Source: Oscillospiraceae bacterium
GTDB lineage: Bacteria; Bacillota; Clostridia; Oscillospirales; Oscillospiraceae
DNA length: 37,893 nucleotides
Direction of reading: 5' to 3'
Assembly (NCBI GenBank): GCA_020025575.1
Contig: JAHHRW010000015.1
Location: 1 to 37,893, forward strand
In this document: positions 24,456-32,507 of the stretch, in pieces
How positions within the stretch are numbered: position 1 is the stretch's first letter
Layout: each line of letters opens with the position of its first letter
The notes under the pieces: generated by a model
Seen by the model: the letters and a program-made list of their open reading frames with translations, nothing else
What the model was told of the DNA's origin: nothing
Database searches by the model: none
Made by a program: the position numbers and the translations under genes

Positions 24456-25706
24456 TCAATCCCTGCCAAACAGATCTCTCGTATAAACCTTATCCTTCAC
24501 ATCATCCAAGTAACTGTCATATCGATTCGCAATAATGGCTTGGCTCTGTGCTTTGAATGCATCCATATCATTAACGACCTTACTTCCGAAGAAGGTCTCA
24601 CCATCTTTCAAAGTTGGTTCGTAAATGATTACCGTTGCGCCTTTTGCCTTGATTCGTTTCATTACACCTTGGATGCTGCTTTGACGGAAGTTGTCTGAAT
24701 TACTCTTCATCGTCAATCTATACACGCCGATCACACACTTCTTTTCCTCATCAGCGCCGTAATCACCGCGGTTGTAGTAGTCATAGTAACCAGCCAGTTT
24801 CAGAACACGATCAGCGATGAAGTCTTTTCGGGTGCGGTTGCTCTGCACAATCGCCTCAATCAGGTTTTCAGGGACATCCTGATAGTTTGCCAGCAACTGC
24901 TTTGTATCTTTCGGCAGGCAGTATCCACCATAGCCAAAGGACGGGTTGTTATAGTGACTGCCAATACGAGGATCTAGGCAAACTCCGTCAATAATTTGCT
25001 GGGTGTTCAGGCCTTTGCTCTCTGCATAGGTGTCCAGCTCATTGAAGTAAGCCACACGCAGTGCCAGATATGTATTAGCAAACAGTTTGACCGCCTCTGC
25101 CTCAGTAAAGCCCATGAACAGCGTGTCGATGTTCTCCTTAATTGCGCCTTCCTGCAGGAGTTCTGCAAAGATATGTGAGGCCTCAACCAGCCGTTCATCA
25201 TCCATATCCGTACCAACGATGATCCGAGACGGATATAAGTTGTCATATAATGCCTTGGACTCTCTTAAGAACTCCGGGCTGAAGAGGATATTTTTACTTC
25301 CTGTCTTCTCCCGGATGCTCTTTGTATATCCGACCGGAATCGTCGACTTGATTACCATAATCGCATTCGGGTTATTTTTCATAACCAGGTCGATCACATT
25401 TTCAACAGCAGAGGTGTCAAAGTGCTGTGTAGCCGAATCATAATTTGTAGGTGCAGCAATAACAACGAAATCCGCAGCACCATACGCCATATCTTTGTCA
25501 AGCGTTGCGGTTAAATCCAAGTCCTTCTCTGCAAGATACTTTTCAATATATTCATCCTGAATAGGTGATTTGCGTTGATTAATCAGATCTACCTTTGAAG
25601 GTACAATGTCCACTGCGTAAACCTTATGATGCTGAGATAGCAGTGTGGCAATTGACAAGCCCACATATCCAGTTCCAGCAACGGCAATCGTATACTTCTT
25701 ATCCAT
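24456..25706 (-). CDS. ugd: UDP-glucose 6-dehydrogenase
   Basis: A 416-residue UDP-glucose/GDP-mannose dehydrogenase family enzyme, oxidising UDP-glucose to UDP-glucuronate with two NAD+. The NAD-binding motif GTGYVG lies at about 11-16; STIPVGYT and FSPEFLRESKALYDN are conserved substrate segments; the catalytic Cys is in GYGGYCLPKD. The C-terminal domain ends KDKVYTRDLFGRD. The length fits the short bacterial Ugd type. It is preceded by GGAGAGGAAGTACGTT and separated from the priming transferase gene by about 115 bases that include a small GTTCCG/CGGAAC inverted repeat. Confidence 0.95.
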   Translation of the reverse strand: MDKKYTIAVAGTGYVGLSIATLLSQHHKVYAVDIVPSKVDLINQRKSPIQDEYIEKYLAEKDLDLTATLDKDMAYGAADFVVIAAPTNYDSATQHFDTSAVENVIDLVMKNNPNAIMVIKSTIPVGYTKSIREKTGSKNILFSPEFLRESKALYDNLYPSRIIVGTDMDDERLVEASHIFAELLQEGAIKENIDTLFMGFTEAEAVKLFANTYLALRVAYFNELDTYAESKGLNTQQIIDGVCLDPRIGSHYNNPSFGYGGYCLPKDTKQLLANYQDVPENLIEAIVQSNRTRKDFIADRVLKLAGYYDYYNRGDYGADEEKKCVIGVYRLTMKSNSDNFRQSSIQGVMKRIKAKGATVIIYEPTLKDGETFFGSKVVNDMDAFKAQSQAIIANRYDSYLDDVKDKVYTRDLFGRD

Positions 25707-25821
25707 AACGTACTTCCTCTCCTCTGTCCGGCAGAGCCAAACTATGTTCTATAATCAAAACCACAGTGTTCCGTCATTTCGGAACCCATGATACATTTGC
25801 ACGGTATCATACAAAAACTAC

Positions 25822-26541
25822 TTACTCACCCTGCATGCCAAACACTGCACCAAATGTACGGAAGATAATCTTCCAGTCTGTACTAAAACTGCGCTCATTG
25901 ATGTACTTTAGATCCAGTTCCATCCACTCATCAAAGCTTAAATCATTCCGATGAGGCATGATCTGCCAGTAACAGGTAAGACCCGGTTGTACGTAAAGGC
26001 GCTGGCGCTGATAATCATTATACAGTTCAACCTCACGTGGCAGTGCAGGACGCGGCCCAACGATGCTCATATCACCTATTAAGATATTAAACAGCTGGGG
26101 CAATTCATCAATACTTGTCTTTCGGATGAATTTACCTACGCGTGTAATCCGAGGATCATCCTTCATCTTAAAAGCAGGTCCATCCATTTCATTTTGAGCT
26201 AACAAATCTTTCAGCATGGCCTCCGCATTCGGTTTCATGCTGCGGAATTTATAAAACTTAAAAATCTTTCCATCACGACCCACGCGCTTTTGCACAAAAA
26301 TAGGGCTTGCGCCAGGGCTATCAATATAAATCACCAACGCTACAACAAGCATAATGGGCGAGAGAACCAACAGTGCCAGCAAGGAAAAAAAGATATCCTG
26401 GGCACGTCGAATAACCCAATATCCCCGGTCTCTTTTCAAAATGGTATTCCGATCAAAAAAATACTCCTGCTTTTGACTCTGTTTCATATCCGGTGTAGCC
26501 TCTGTGGGACAAAACGCTACGCCTCCATTTACTCCATTCAT
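25822..26541 (-). CDS. Priming sugar-phosphate transferase (bacterial sugar transferase)
   Basis: A 239-residue polyprenyl-phosphate sugar-1-phosphate transferase of the single-membrane-segment type. It has a membrane segment at about 50-71, the catalytic region FKFYKFRSMKPNAEAM with KFIRKTSIDELPQLFNIL, then GDMSIVGPRPALPREVELY. It starts repeat-unit synthesis by loading a hexose-1-phosphate (often glucose or galactose) on undecaprenyl phosphate. First structural gene of the second polysaccharide transcript. AGAGG precedes the ATG. A long leader (about 420 nt) separates it from its promoter. Confidence 0.93.
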   Translation of the reverse strand: MNGVNGGVAFCPTEATPDMKQSQKQEYFFDRNTILKRDRGYWVIRRAQDIFFSLLALLVLSPIMLVVALVIYIDSPGASPIFVQKRVGRDGKIFKFYKFRSMKPNAEAMLKDLLAQNEMDGPAFKMKDDPRITRVGKFIRKTSIDELPQLFNILIGDMSIVGPRPALPREVELYNDYQRQRLYVQPGLTCYWQIMPHRNDLSFDEWMELDLKYINERSFSTDWKIIFRTFGAVFGMQGE

Positions 26542-26960
26542 ACTTTTTTCCTCTCTTTATTCATTCCTTAATTTTTATAAAAACGTCATATTGACGCTCT
26601 GTATTGACCTTCCCTCTTAACCTGAATCGAAGTAAACGCTGATTTTCTATTCTTAAAAACGCGCCATTTATCTTGATACAGATTCCCTGCCCCTCAGCAT
26701 TCCTGACAAATGTCTCCAAACAGAGGAAAAATCTGCTGCCCCTATATATTTAGAAGTAGAAGCTGCAGACCGGAAACAATGCTCAATCAAATGCTAATAT
26801 GCAGTGCCCCATTTTGTATTCTTTCATTTTTCAAACATTTGCTGCAGTCGGAATCCCATGTATATATTACGGTATCGCAAAATACAACCGATGCATTTCC
26901 AAAGTCCCTGAAAGATTTTTATGTCAAACTCTGCACGAGGGTTATTTACATTTCAGACAT
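26542..26960 (-). promoter_or_regulatory. Long leader of the second polysaccharide operon
   Basis: About 420 nt between the promoter at 26961-26989 and the priming transferase gene, with no gene and no strong terminator hairpin that I could identify. It is AT-rich with a few short inverted repeats around CTGCAG motifs. Leaders of this size in Firmicutes polysaccharide operons can carry processive antitermination elements (for example the EAR element of Bacillus); I could not match it to one. Confidence 0.4.
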
Positions 26961-26989
26961 ATTTTAGCATTTTCCCCTATTTTTTTCAA
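26961..26989 (-). promoter_or_regulatory. Promoter of the second polysaccharide operon
   Basis: Minus strand TTGAAA (26984-26989), 17-base spacer ending in TGC, then TAAAAT (26961-26966); the TG one base before the -10 makes it an extended -10. It would transcribe leftward through the long leader into the priming transferase gene. Confidence 0.7.
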
Positions 26990-27090
26990 GTCTTTCTTAA
27001 GAAACGCTTTAGATTTTGTGAAACATTTACAGCAAATTTACATTCAAATGTACAACCTTAATATTTTTTAACATTTCAAAAAATTTCCAT

Positions 27091-27204
27091 TCAACCGCAA
27101 TGCCAGATAAGCATACCGCTCAAATGGCGATCTAACAACAAACCGGTAACGAGTCCTGTACATATTGCAACACGCATTTTTTCATTCATCGGTAGGTTTG
27201 GCAT
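27091..27204 (-). CDS. Candidate 37-codon membrane-peptide ORF
   Basis: An open frame from ATG 27204 to TGA 27091 encoding a peptide with a hydrophobic core (VAICTGLVTGLLL) and a positively charged start. It sits between the terminator at 27244-27283 and the promoter at 26961-26989. No strong ribosome binding site is visible; internal ATG codons at 27189 and 27177 are alternatives. It could be the remaining tail of a larger membrane protein gene. Low confidence. Confidence 0.25.
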   Translation of the reverse strand: MPNLPMNEKMRVAICTGLVTGLLLDRHLSGMLIWHCG

Positions 27205-27243
27205 ATACCATCTAGCAATTTGTAATATGTATATCTGAAATGC

Positions 27244-27283
27244 AAAATACCGGAGCATCTCTTAAAAAATGCTCCGGTATTTT
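27244..27283 (-). terminator. Strong terminator after the LCP gene
   Basis: A perfect 15-bp stem (27244-27258 with 27269-27283), loop of 10, with A/T-rich ends on both sides. It ends the first polysaccharide transcript, 47 bases after the LCP stop, and is likely bidirectional. Confidence 0.85.
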
Positions 27284-27329
27284 AAAATCTTGTAAATAGC
27301 AAGTCGTTTCTGCTTAGATTATGGTCGTT

Positions 27330-28850
27330 TTATCCCGCAGAAATATCCTCTTGCGTCAGAATATCACCATCAAGCACCCGACCAATTAGCTCAGATGCAT
27401 AGGCAACCATTCCCTCATTTGGGTACATGACATAGGCATACAGCCCCGGCATGGAGTATGGAATCTCCGATCCGCCTGCACCAGCAACTGCATAGGTCAG
27501 CACAGTCCATTTTGTCATGGTAGACAGCTGGTCTTTAATGAGTCCCGCAATCAAATCAGAGGGCATATCCGTTATAAACATCCCCTGTAAACTATCCAGA
27601 ATATCCGAATAGTTCAAAACAATCGCACCAGTGGACATTTTCTCCACAACCGCCTTAATCACCTGCATTTGATGTCTGCCGCGGGCATGGTCACCATCAA
27701 AATACTTAAACCGATCCCGCGCAAACTTTAGCGCAAGTTTCCCATCCATGTGGTTATCTCCCTGTCTGAGGTATACACCATCATCAACATCAGAAATAAT
27801 ATTAACGCCGCCAACTGCATCGATCAGTGTTTCAAAACCTGTAAAGTTGATCTGTGCATTATAATCAATTGGGTATCCATACAAATCCGACAGTGCCTCC
27901 ACAGAGCAGTCGATGCCATAAATACCACAATGGGTCAGCTTATCCAGTGCGCCGCCGCCTGCCGGATTGGGAATAAAATAATCACGGGGGGTATTTACCA
28001 GAAGAATCTGCTTATTCTCTGGATGCACCACTGCCAGAATATTTACGTCACTTCTGCTTGTGGCAAGCACTTTGCTACGGGTGTCAGAACCGCTGAGATA
28101 TACAATAAACGGGGGCCTCTTTTCTACCTTAGCTGGCTCCGTTGGCGCAGTGGGCATTTCTGTAGATTCCGTTACTTTGGCTGTTACCTCATACTGATAA
28201 ATCAGTTTGGTTCTTTCGGAAAAATCGTGATAATGTTCCACATCATCAAAAACATCGGTATAAGCGACATTGAGGATCATTGCCTGAATGTCACCGGCAT
28301 ATAGCGCATCTACCATTGCAAAAACAGTATCAAACTTCTGCACGGAGATTTCGCTGCCCAAATGATTCTGAATATCCAACAAGGCACTTTGGCCATTGTC
28401 CGCATCATAGGAATCTGTCATGGCAAATGTGTACATAGCGGTGTCTTCAATTGCATTGGCAGAATCATTTGCCAAAACATACACCCCTACATGTGCACTG
28501 ACAGCAGGTTTCCGGGTAATCACATCAAATGTTTCATCGAGCTTTGCAACAACGCTACCACCAAATAGGCTGCCGACGATCAGGAGCAGCGAAAGAATAT
28601 ACGCAATCACTCTCCCCCACTTACCTGCGGATTTTTCCGCTCTCTCGGCGCGAGGAAACATCATGATTATGATCCCAATATTGATGATCAACGTCACTGC
28701 CAACAGAGGAAGAAAATACTTCATCGGGAGCATTTTTAACTCCCATACTTTAAAAAATGCCAATCCTTCTGCAATCAGGAGAATCACTGTGATGACCCAG
28801 GAGATATACTTCCACCCCTGCCAGTTCCAACAATTTGTTTCACCCTTCAT
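27330..28850 (-). CDS. LytR-CpsA-Psr (LCP) family cell-wall polymer ligase
   Basis: A 506-residue membrane protein with three N-terminal membrane segments (about 14-32, 44-64, 79-101), an extracellular accessory domain (about 105-235), then the catalytic LCP domain (about 245-410) with SGSDTRSKVLATSRSDVNIL, NTPRDYF, and FARDRFKYFDGDHARGRHQ holding the conserved Arg/Asp residues. LCP proteins attach undecaprenyl-linked capsule or teichoic polymers to peptidoglycan. It follows the CpsB/C/D genes, the usual capsule-locus position. AGGTGA precedes the ATG. It is the last gene before the terminator at 27244-27283. Confidence 0.93.
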   Translation of the reverse strand: MKGETNCWNWQGWKYISWVITVILLIAEGLAFFKVWELKMLPMKYFLPLLAVTLIINIGIIIMMFPRAERAEKSAGKWGRVIAYILSLLLIVGSLFGGSVVAKLDETFDVITRKPAVSAHVGVYVLANDSANAIEDTAMYTFAMTDSYDADNGQSALLDIQNHLGSEISVQKFDTVFAMVDALYAGDIQAMILNVAYTDVFDDVEHYHDFSERTKLIYQYEVTAKVTESTEMPTAPTEPAKVEKRPPFIVYLSGSDTRSKVLATSRSDVNILAVVHPENKQILLVNTPRDYFIPNPAGGGALDKLTHCGIYGIDCSVEALSDLYGYPIDYNAQINFTGFETLIDAVGGVNIISDVDDGVYLRQGDNHMDGKLALKFARDRFKYFDGDHARGRHQMQVIKAVVEKMSTGAIVLNYSDILDSLQGMFITDMPSDLIAGLIKDQLSTMTKWTVLTYAVAGAGGSEIPYSMPGLYAYVMYPNEGMVAYASELIGRVLDGDILTQEDISAG

Positions 28851-29005
28851 ACCAATTCACCTTATTCCTTAAACTCTGTATTTATCGAGGTGCCATAATA
28901 GCACCGTGGAAACCCAGTCTATTTCAGCACGCAATTCCAAATTGAAACACAATATATTCATTGCAAGCAAAAGCTCTTGCAATTTCTAAAACCAATAGTT
29001 AAAGC

Positions 29006-29045
29006 CCCAGAAAAATATTACGCCAATTGTGCATACTTTTCTGGG
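29006..29045 (-). terminator. Possible attenuator hairpin between the kinase and LCP genes
   Basis: A 9-bp stem (29006-29014 with 29037-29045) with a 22-base loop just after the kinase stop; on the minus strand it is followed by GGCTTT, a weak T-run. It may reduce read-through into the LCP gene. The remaining gap to 28850 contains a TGCTATTAT extended -10-like sequence but no good -35. Confidence 0.35.
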
Positions 29046-29056
29046 ACTCTAATCTT

Positions 29057-29746
29057 TTATTTTTCTCCGTAGCCATAGCCATAGCCATAGCTCTTACCAT
29101 AGTATCCGCCCTTGTCCTTAAAATCAACACGATTCAAGACAACACCCAATATCTTACCGCCGGATTTCTCCAACTGATTCTGGATTCTGCGTTCTAACTT
29201 ATAATCATTATTTGTGGAATCAATCACCATAATCGCACCATCCAATCTTGGTGCCATAATTGCTGCATCAATGACCAGTCCCAAAGGTGCTGCGTCCACA
29301 ATCACATAGTCAAATACATCTTTCAATGCCGGAATCATCCGTTCAAAGCTGACACCGCCCAATAACTCTGCAGAGTTAGGAACCCGCGTACCCGCAAACA
29401 TGATATAAAATCCCGGAACATCTGTTTTATTCAAAACCTCGTTTAGATTTGCAAGACCTGATAAGTAGTGACTCAATCCACTAATCTTTCCCTTTACATG
29501 CAAACGCGACTGCAAAACGCTTTTACGCAAATCCGCATCTACCAAAAGGACTTGTTTGCCAGATTGCGCCAATGATGCCGCCAGCTGAAAAGATACGGTG
29601 GATTTTCCCTCAGATGGGCCAAAACTTGTTAATTCAACTGCATGCACAGATGCACCGCTGAAGATCAAATTCGTACGAAGGGTTTTAATTGCTTCTGATG
29701 CTTGAAATTCTGTAGCAAGAAACCGTTTTACCGCAATTTGTTCCAT
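29057..29746 (-). CDS. cpsD: CpsD-type bacterial tyrosine kinase
   Basis: A 229-residue BY-kinase, the cytoplasmic partner of the CpsC-type membrane protein. Walker A is GPSEGKST (43-50), Walker A' is QVLLVDADLRKS (65-76) and Walker B is YVIVDAAP (147-154). The C-terminal tail is a tyrosine cluster (Y215, Y216, Y220, Y222, Y224, Y226) that is the autophosphorylation site of this family and controls polymer length and output. A repeated GGCTAT hexanucleotide encodes the Tyr-Gly repeat. It lies 11 bases behind the CpsC-type gene with a GAGGAG site. Confidence 0.95.
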   Translation of the reverse strand: MEQIAVKRFLATEFQASEAIKTLRTNLIFSGASVHAVELTSFGPSEGKSTVSFQLAASLAQSGKQVLLVDADLRKSVLQSRLHVKGKISGLSHYLSGLANLNEVLNKTDVPGFYIMFAGTRVPNSAELLGGVSFERMIPALKDVFDYVIVDAAPLGLVIDAAIMAPRLDGAIMVIDSTNNDYKLERRIQNQLEKSGGKILGVVLNRVDFKDKGGYYGKSYGYGYGYGEK

Positions 29747-29757
29747 GATGACTCCTC

Positions 29758-30492
29758 TTATTTTTTCTTCCCACTCTTGTGATTCTTATTTTCTACACCA
29801 TTCCCATTTTCAAGCTGTGAACAAGCGGGAATAACAGCCAGGACGCTGAGTCCCAGATAGTGATCCACGTCATCTTCCGTGCGAATGGTGCCATCCATAA
29901 TGTGAATCACGACTAACACACCCATACTCACGATTAAGCCTGCCGCAGCTCCCAATAGGGTATACTTCTTCACACTGGGAGAAGAAGGTTTCTGTGGTAC
30001 CTCTGCCTCGTAAACAAGCTTGACTGCATCTACATCCATAATATCCTTAATCTGCGAAGATGCAACTTCCCGAACACCGTTGGCAATATCTGCAGCCCGT
30101 CGAGCCGAATTATCTGATGCATCAATCTGCAGAACGCGGGTATCGTCCGGAGCTGTCACCGTGATTTTTCCTGCAAGCTCGGCCGGTGTCAAATTCAATC
30201 CCAACTTATCAATCACCTTTTGCGTCACATTGGAGCCCGTGATCAAAACCTTGTAGTCGTTAAGCATCTGGGTAGATACCTGGAAGTCAGATGCCACCAC
30301 ATTTTTTTCATTGGAACGATTTAACACATACATTCTTGTGGATGCAGTGTAGACAGGGGCCATGAAAAAAGTGCTAACAACAAATCCAATCAGAGCGCAA
30401 ATCACAAGCGCAATCCCCACGATCCACACTTTTTTCTTTAGGTAGTAAAAAAGATCCACTAGATCAATTTCCATCTCATCCCGATTTTCCAT
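29758..30492 (-). CDS. cpsC: CpsC-type polysaccharide chain-length/kinase-activator protein
   Basis: A 244-residue Wzz-family protein with two membrane segments (about 23-45 and 178-200) flanking an extracellular coiled region (PVYTASTRMYVLNRSNEKN onward). The proline-rich motif before the second segment (EVPQKPSSPSVKKYT) is typical. The cytoplasmic C-terminus activates the kinase encoded next. It controls chain length in Wzx/Wzy pathways. The last residues are Lys-rich. AAGGAG precedes the ATG. Confidence 0.94.
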   Translation of the reverse strand: MENRDEMEIDLVDLFYYLKKKVWIVGIALVICALIGFVVSTFFMAPVYTASTRMYVLNRSNEKNVVASDFQVSTQMLNDYKVLITGSNVTQKVIDKLGLNLTPAELAGKITVTAPDDTRVLQIDASDNSARRAADIANGVREVASSQIKDIMDVDAVKLVYEAEVPQKPSSPSVKKYTLLGAAAGLIVSMGVLVVIHIMDGTIRTEDDVDHYLGLSVLAVIPACSQLENGNGVENKNHKSGKKK

Positions 30493-30501
30493 AAATTCTC
30501 C

Positions 30502-31227
30502 TTATATCATTTGATTTTCAATGACTGCTTGAGCATTGTGATAAAATACATTTGCCGCATACTCAGCGCCATATTTTTTATACACGTGTAAGAAAGATTC
30601 TCGTAGCAATGGGGGGCGACGCACGGTATCATGTGCATCTGATGCAATAAAGTGCACCTTGCCTGCTTTTAACAATCTGTGGCAGAATTTTTTTGTTTTA
30701 TATCCCTGGCCACCCATGACACTATCCGCATTTACCTGAATCAACGCGCCCATCTGCAACAGTTCATCTATTAAACTTTCGTCCTTCAAAGATGCATCAT
30801 AGCGTTCAACGTGCGCTATAATCGGAACATAGCCATACCGCGTAATTTCCGAAACTGCCGTGATAATTTGAGATTGCAAGGTGCTGCAGCGAAATTCAAT
30901 GAGCGCATAATCTGAGTGATTCAGCGTTAACACGCGACCCTCTGCCAGCAAATCCGGTACATCTGATTCATAATAAATTTCATTGCCCAGATACACATTC
31001 ATTCCGGGAAATTGTGCTGTAATATATTTCTGAAAAACTGTGAATATCGCATTTAACCGCTCTGGTGTATTCTTCTTAAAGGTCCCACGATAGTGCGGAG
31101 TAAAAATAATCGTACGTGTACCATTTTCCCAGGCCATCCGAATCAACGCAGTCGCCTGTTCTACATTACTTGCACCATCGTCCACAAGAGGAAGAATATG
31201 ACAATGAATATCCGTAAAGCCTCTCAT
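30502..31227 (-). CDS. cpsB: CpsB/YwqE-type tyrosine-protein phosphatase (PHP domain)
   Basis: A 241-residue metal-dependent phosphatase of the PHP superfamily that dephosphorylates the BY-kinase. Metal-binding motifs: DIHCHILP (Asp6, His8, His10), TPHYRG, EIYYE, HVERY and ASDAHDT. The ATG at 31225-31227 is adopted because DIHCH starts six residues later as in relatives, although its ribosome binding site is weak; a TTG at 31242 with an AGAGG upstream is an alternative. It is the first gene of the first polysaccharide transcript, with a promoter at 31298-31326. Confidence 0.93.
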   Translation of the reverse strand: MRGFTDIHCHILPLVDDGASNVEQATALIRMAWENGTRTIIFTPHYRGTFKKNTPERLNAIFTVFQKYITAQFPGMNVYLGNEIYYESDVPDLLAEGRVLTLNHSDYALIEFRCSTLQSQIITAVSEITRYGYVPIIAHVERYDASLKDESLIDELLQMGALIQVNADSVMGGQGYKTKKFCHRLLKAGKVHFIASDAHDTVRRPPLLRESFLHVYKKYGAEYAANVFYHNAQAVIENQMI

Positions 31228-31297
31228 TTCAATTCTTGGCAAACAAAACACACCTCTACAATCATTAAAATTATCCACATTCTCTGCAAGCTTTCTA

Positions 31298-31326
31298 ATA
31301 ATATCACACCTGGGAATATATTGCAA
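31298..31326 (-). promoter_or_regulatory. Promoter of the first polysaccharide operon
   Basis: Minus strand TTGCAA (31321-31326), 17-base spacer, TATTAT (31298-31303). It gives a leader of about 65 nt before the phosphatase gene. Confidence 0.7.
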
Positions 31327-31350
31327 TTGTTGTTTTCAATATGAATTGGC

Positions 31351-31578
31351 TTATTTTTCCAGTAAAAAGTAATAATTTGTATATAACAATTCTACTCTTA
31401 TATAATTCATGGCAGGGTCCTTATGATGCTGTAAAGTGGAAAAAAATTGATCATCAGTCAGGTGCTTGATCTTCATGCAAATGGAACCAACCAGAGCAAT
31501 CGTTCCGAAGAAAGCGCAGAATATGATCTTTTCCTTATTGATTCTTCTGGCAGATAAACGCATTTTTGATGATGACAT
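31351..31578 (-). CDS. Hypothetical small membrane protein
   Basis: A 75-residue open frame with a basic N-terminus and one membrane segment (about 18-36, KIIFCAFFGTIALVGSICM), then a short soluble tail. The signal-anchor-like layout looks protein-like, but no ribosome binding site precedes the ATG and no family was recognised. It occupies the gap between the phosphatase promoter and the rhodanese gene; nothing else was recognised in 31327-31703. Confidence 0.35.
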   Translation of the reverse strand: MSSSKMRLSARRINKEKIIFCAFFGTIALVGSICMKIKHLTDDQFFSTLQHHKDPAMNYIRVELLYTNYYFLLEK

Positions 31579-31703
31579 AAAAAATACCGACTGTGCTCAT
31601 ACGCTTTACGGTTTAAAAGATCCCCCACCACTGTGTGATAATGTCACGGTTAAATCGGGAATTTGGGTGTATGATAATACCATCAAACAGAGGGAGATGG
31701 GCT

Positions 31704-32084
31704 ATGAAATATCTAGTGTTCCTATTATGTATCGGAGCCGTTCTGGCAGGATGCAGCGCAGTTTCTAATAAAGACACCTTCCGTCAGACGGACTCTGCCG
31801 GAGCCATGGAGCTGATGGAGTCAGAAAGCGGCTATCTCATTTTGGATGTGCGCACCCAGGCTGAATTTGCCGCCGGCCATATTCCGGGCGCCATCTGCAT
31901 TCCAAACGAAACCATCGGTTCTGCCCCGATTGCAGCGCTTGCCGACAAAGACCAGCTGATTCTGGTGTACTGCCGCAGCGGAAACCGCAGCAAACAGGCT
32001 GCCAGAAAACTTGCCAAATTAGGATATACCAATATTGTGGAATTTGGCGGCATTATCGACTGGACAGGAGAAATCGTTTCGTGA
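31704..32084 (+). CDS. Rhodanese-domain lipoprotein
   Basis: A 126-residue exported protein. It has a signal peptide with lipobox LAGC (Cys17 would be lipidated), then a single rhodanese domain (about 33-126) with the active-site loop YCRSGNRS (Cys90), which carries sulfur as a persulfide. The ATG at 31704 is used because GAGGGAG precedes it; a possible promoter (TTAAAT, 17 bases, GATAAT) lies at 31650-31678. A thioredoxin gene follows 80 bases downstream and could reduce the persulfide or disulfide. Function is likely sulfur or redox handling at the envelope; the substrate is unknown. Confidence 0.88.
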   Translation: MKYLVFLLCIGAVLAGCSAVSNKDTFRQTDSAGAMELMESESGYLILDVRTQAEFAAGHIPGAICIPNETIGSAPIAALADKDQLILVYCRSGNRSKQAARKLAKLGYTNIVEFGGIIDWTGEIVS

Positions 32085-32164
32085 TAAAATCACGGTAACA
32101 AGAGAAAATAACGGATATAATCATCACACAAAATAACCACACAGTGACACAAGGAGGACAAAAC

Positions 32165-32470
32165 ATGTCTGTATTTACCATTACCAACGAAAACTTCCAG
32201 CAGGAAGTCCTACAGAGCACAAAGCCCGTCATTCTGGATTTCTGGGCACCCTGGTGCGGCCCCTGCCGTATGCTGGCTCCCACTCTGGAGCAGATTGCCG
32301 AAGAGCGCTCCGACATTAAGGTCGCAAAGGTCAATGTAGACGAGCAGATGGAACTGGCCAGCAAGTTTGGCATCGTCAGCATTCCCACGCTGATTGTGTT
32401 TAAGGATGGCAATCCCGTGAACAAGACCCTGGGCGTTCAGTCTAAAAGTCAGATTCTCTCCATGCTGTAA
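32165..32470 (+). CDS. trxA: Thioredoxin
   Basis: A 101-residue classical thioredoxin with the active site WCGPC (Cys31, Cys34) and the cis-proline loop SIPT (Pro74). It has no signal peptide, so it is cytoplasmic and reduces protein disulfides. AAGGAGG precedes the ATG at 32165; a longer frame upstream overlaps that site. It is located between the rhodanese lipoprotein and a convergent Crp/Fnr gene, an arrangement that suggests a shared redox or sulfur stress role. Confidence 0.95.
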   Translation: MSVFTITNENFQQEVLQSTKPVILDFWAPWCGPCRMLAPTLEQIAEERSDIKVAKVNVDEQMELASKFGIVSIPTLIVFKDGNPVNKTLGVQSKSQILSML

Positions 32471-32474
32471 ACGT

Positions 32475-32507
32475 AAAAGCCCATCACCAGACGGTGATGG
32501 GCTTTTG
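32475..32507 (+). terminator. Bidirectional terminator between thioredoxin and Crp/Fnr genes
   Basis: A perfect 14-bp stem (32475-32488 with 32493-32506), 4-base loop, A-run on one side and T-run on the other. It serves both convergent genes; the Crp/Fnr stop is at 32508. Confidence 0.92.

Noticed and set aside
31466..31768. Plus-strand frame running into the rhodanese gene
   Set aside because: It overlaps the lipoprotein start in another frame and has no ribosome binding site; the lipobox frame is clearly the coding one.
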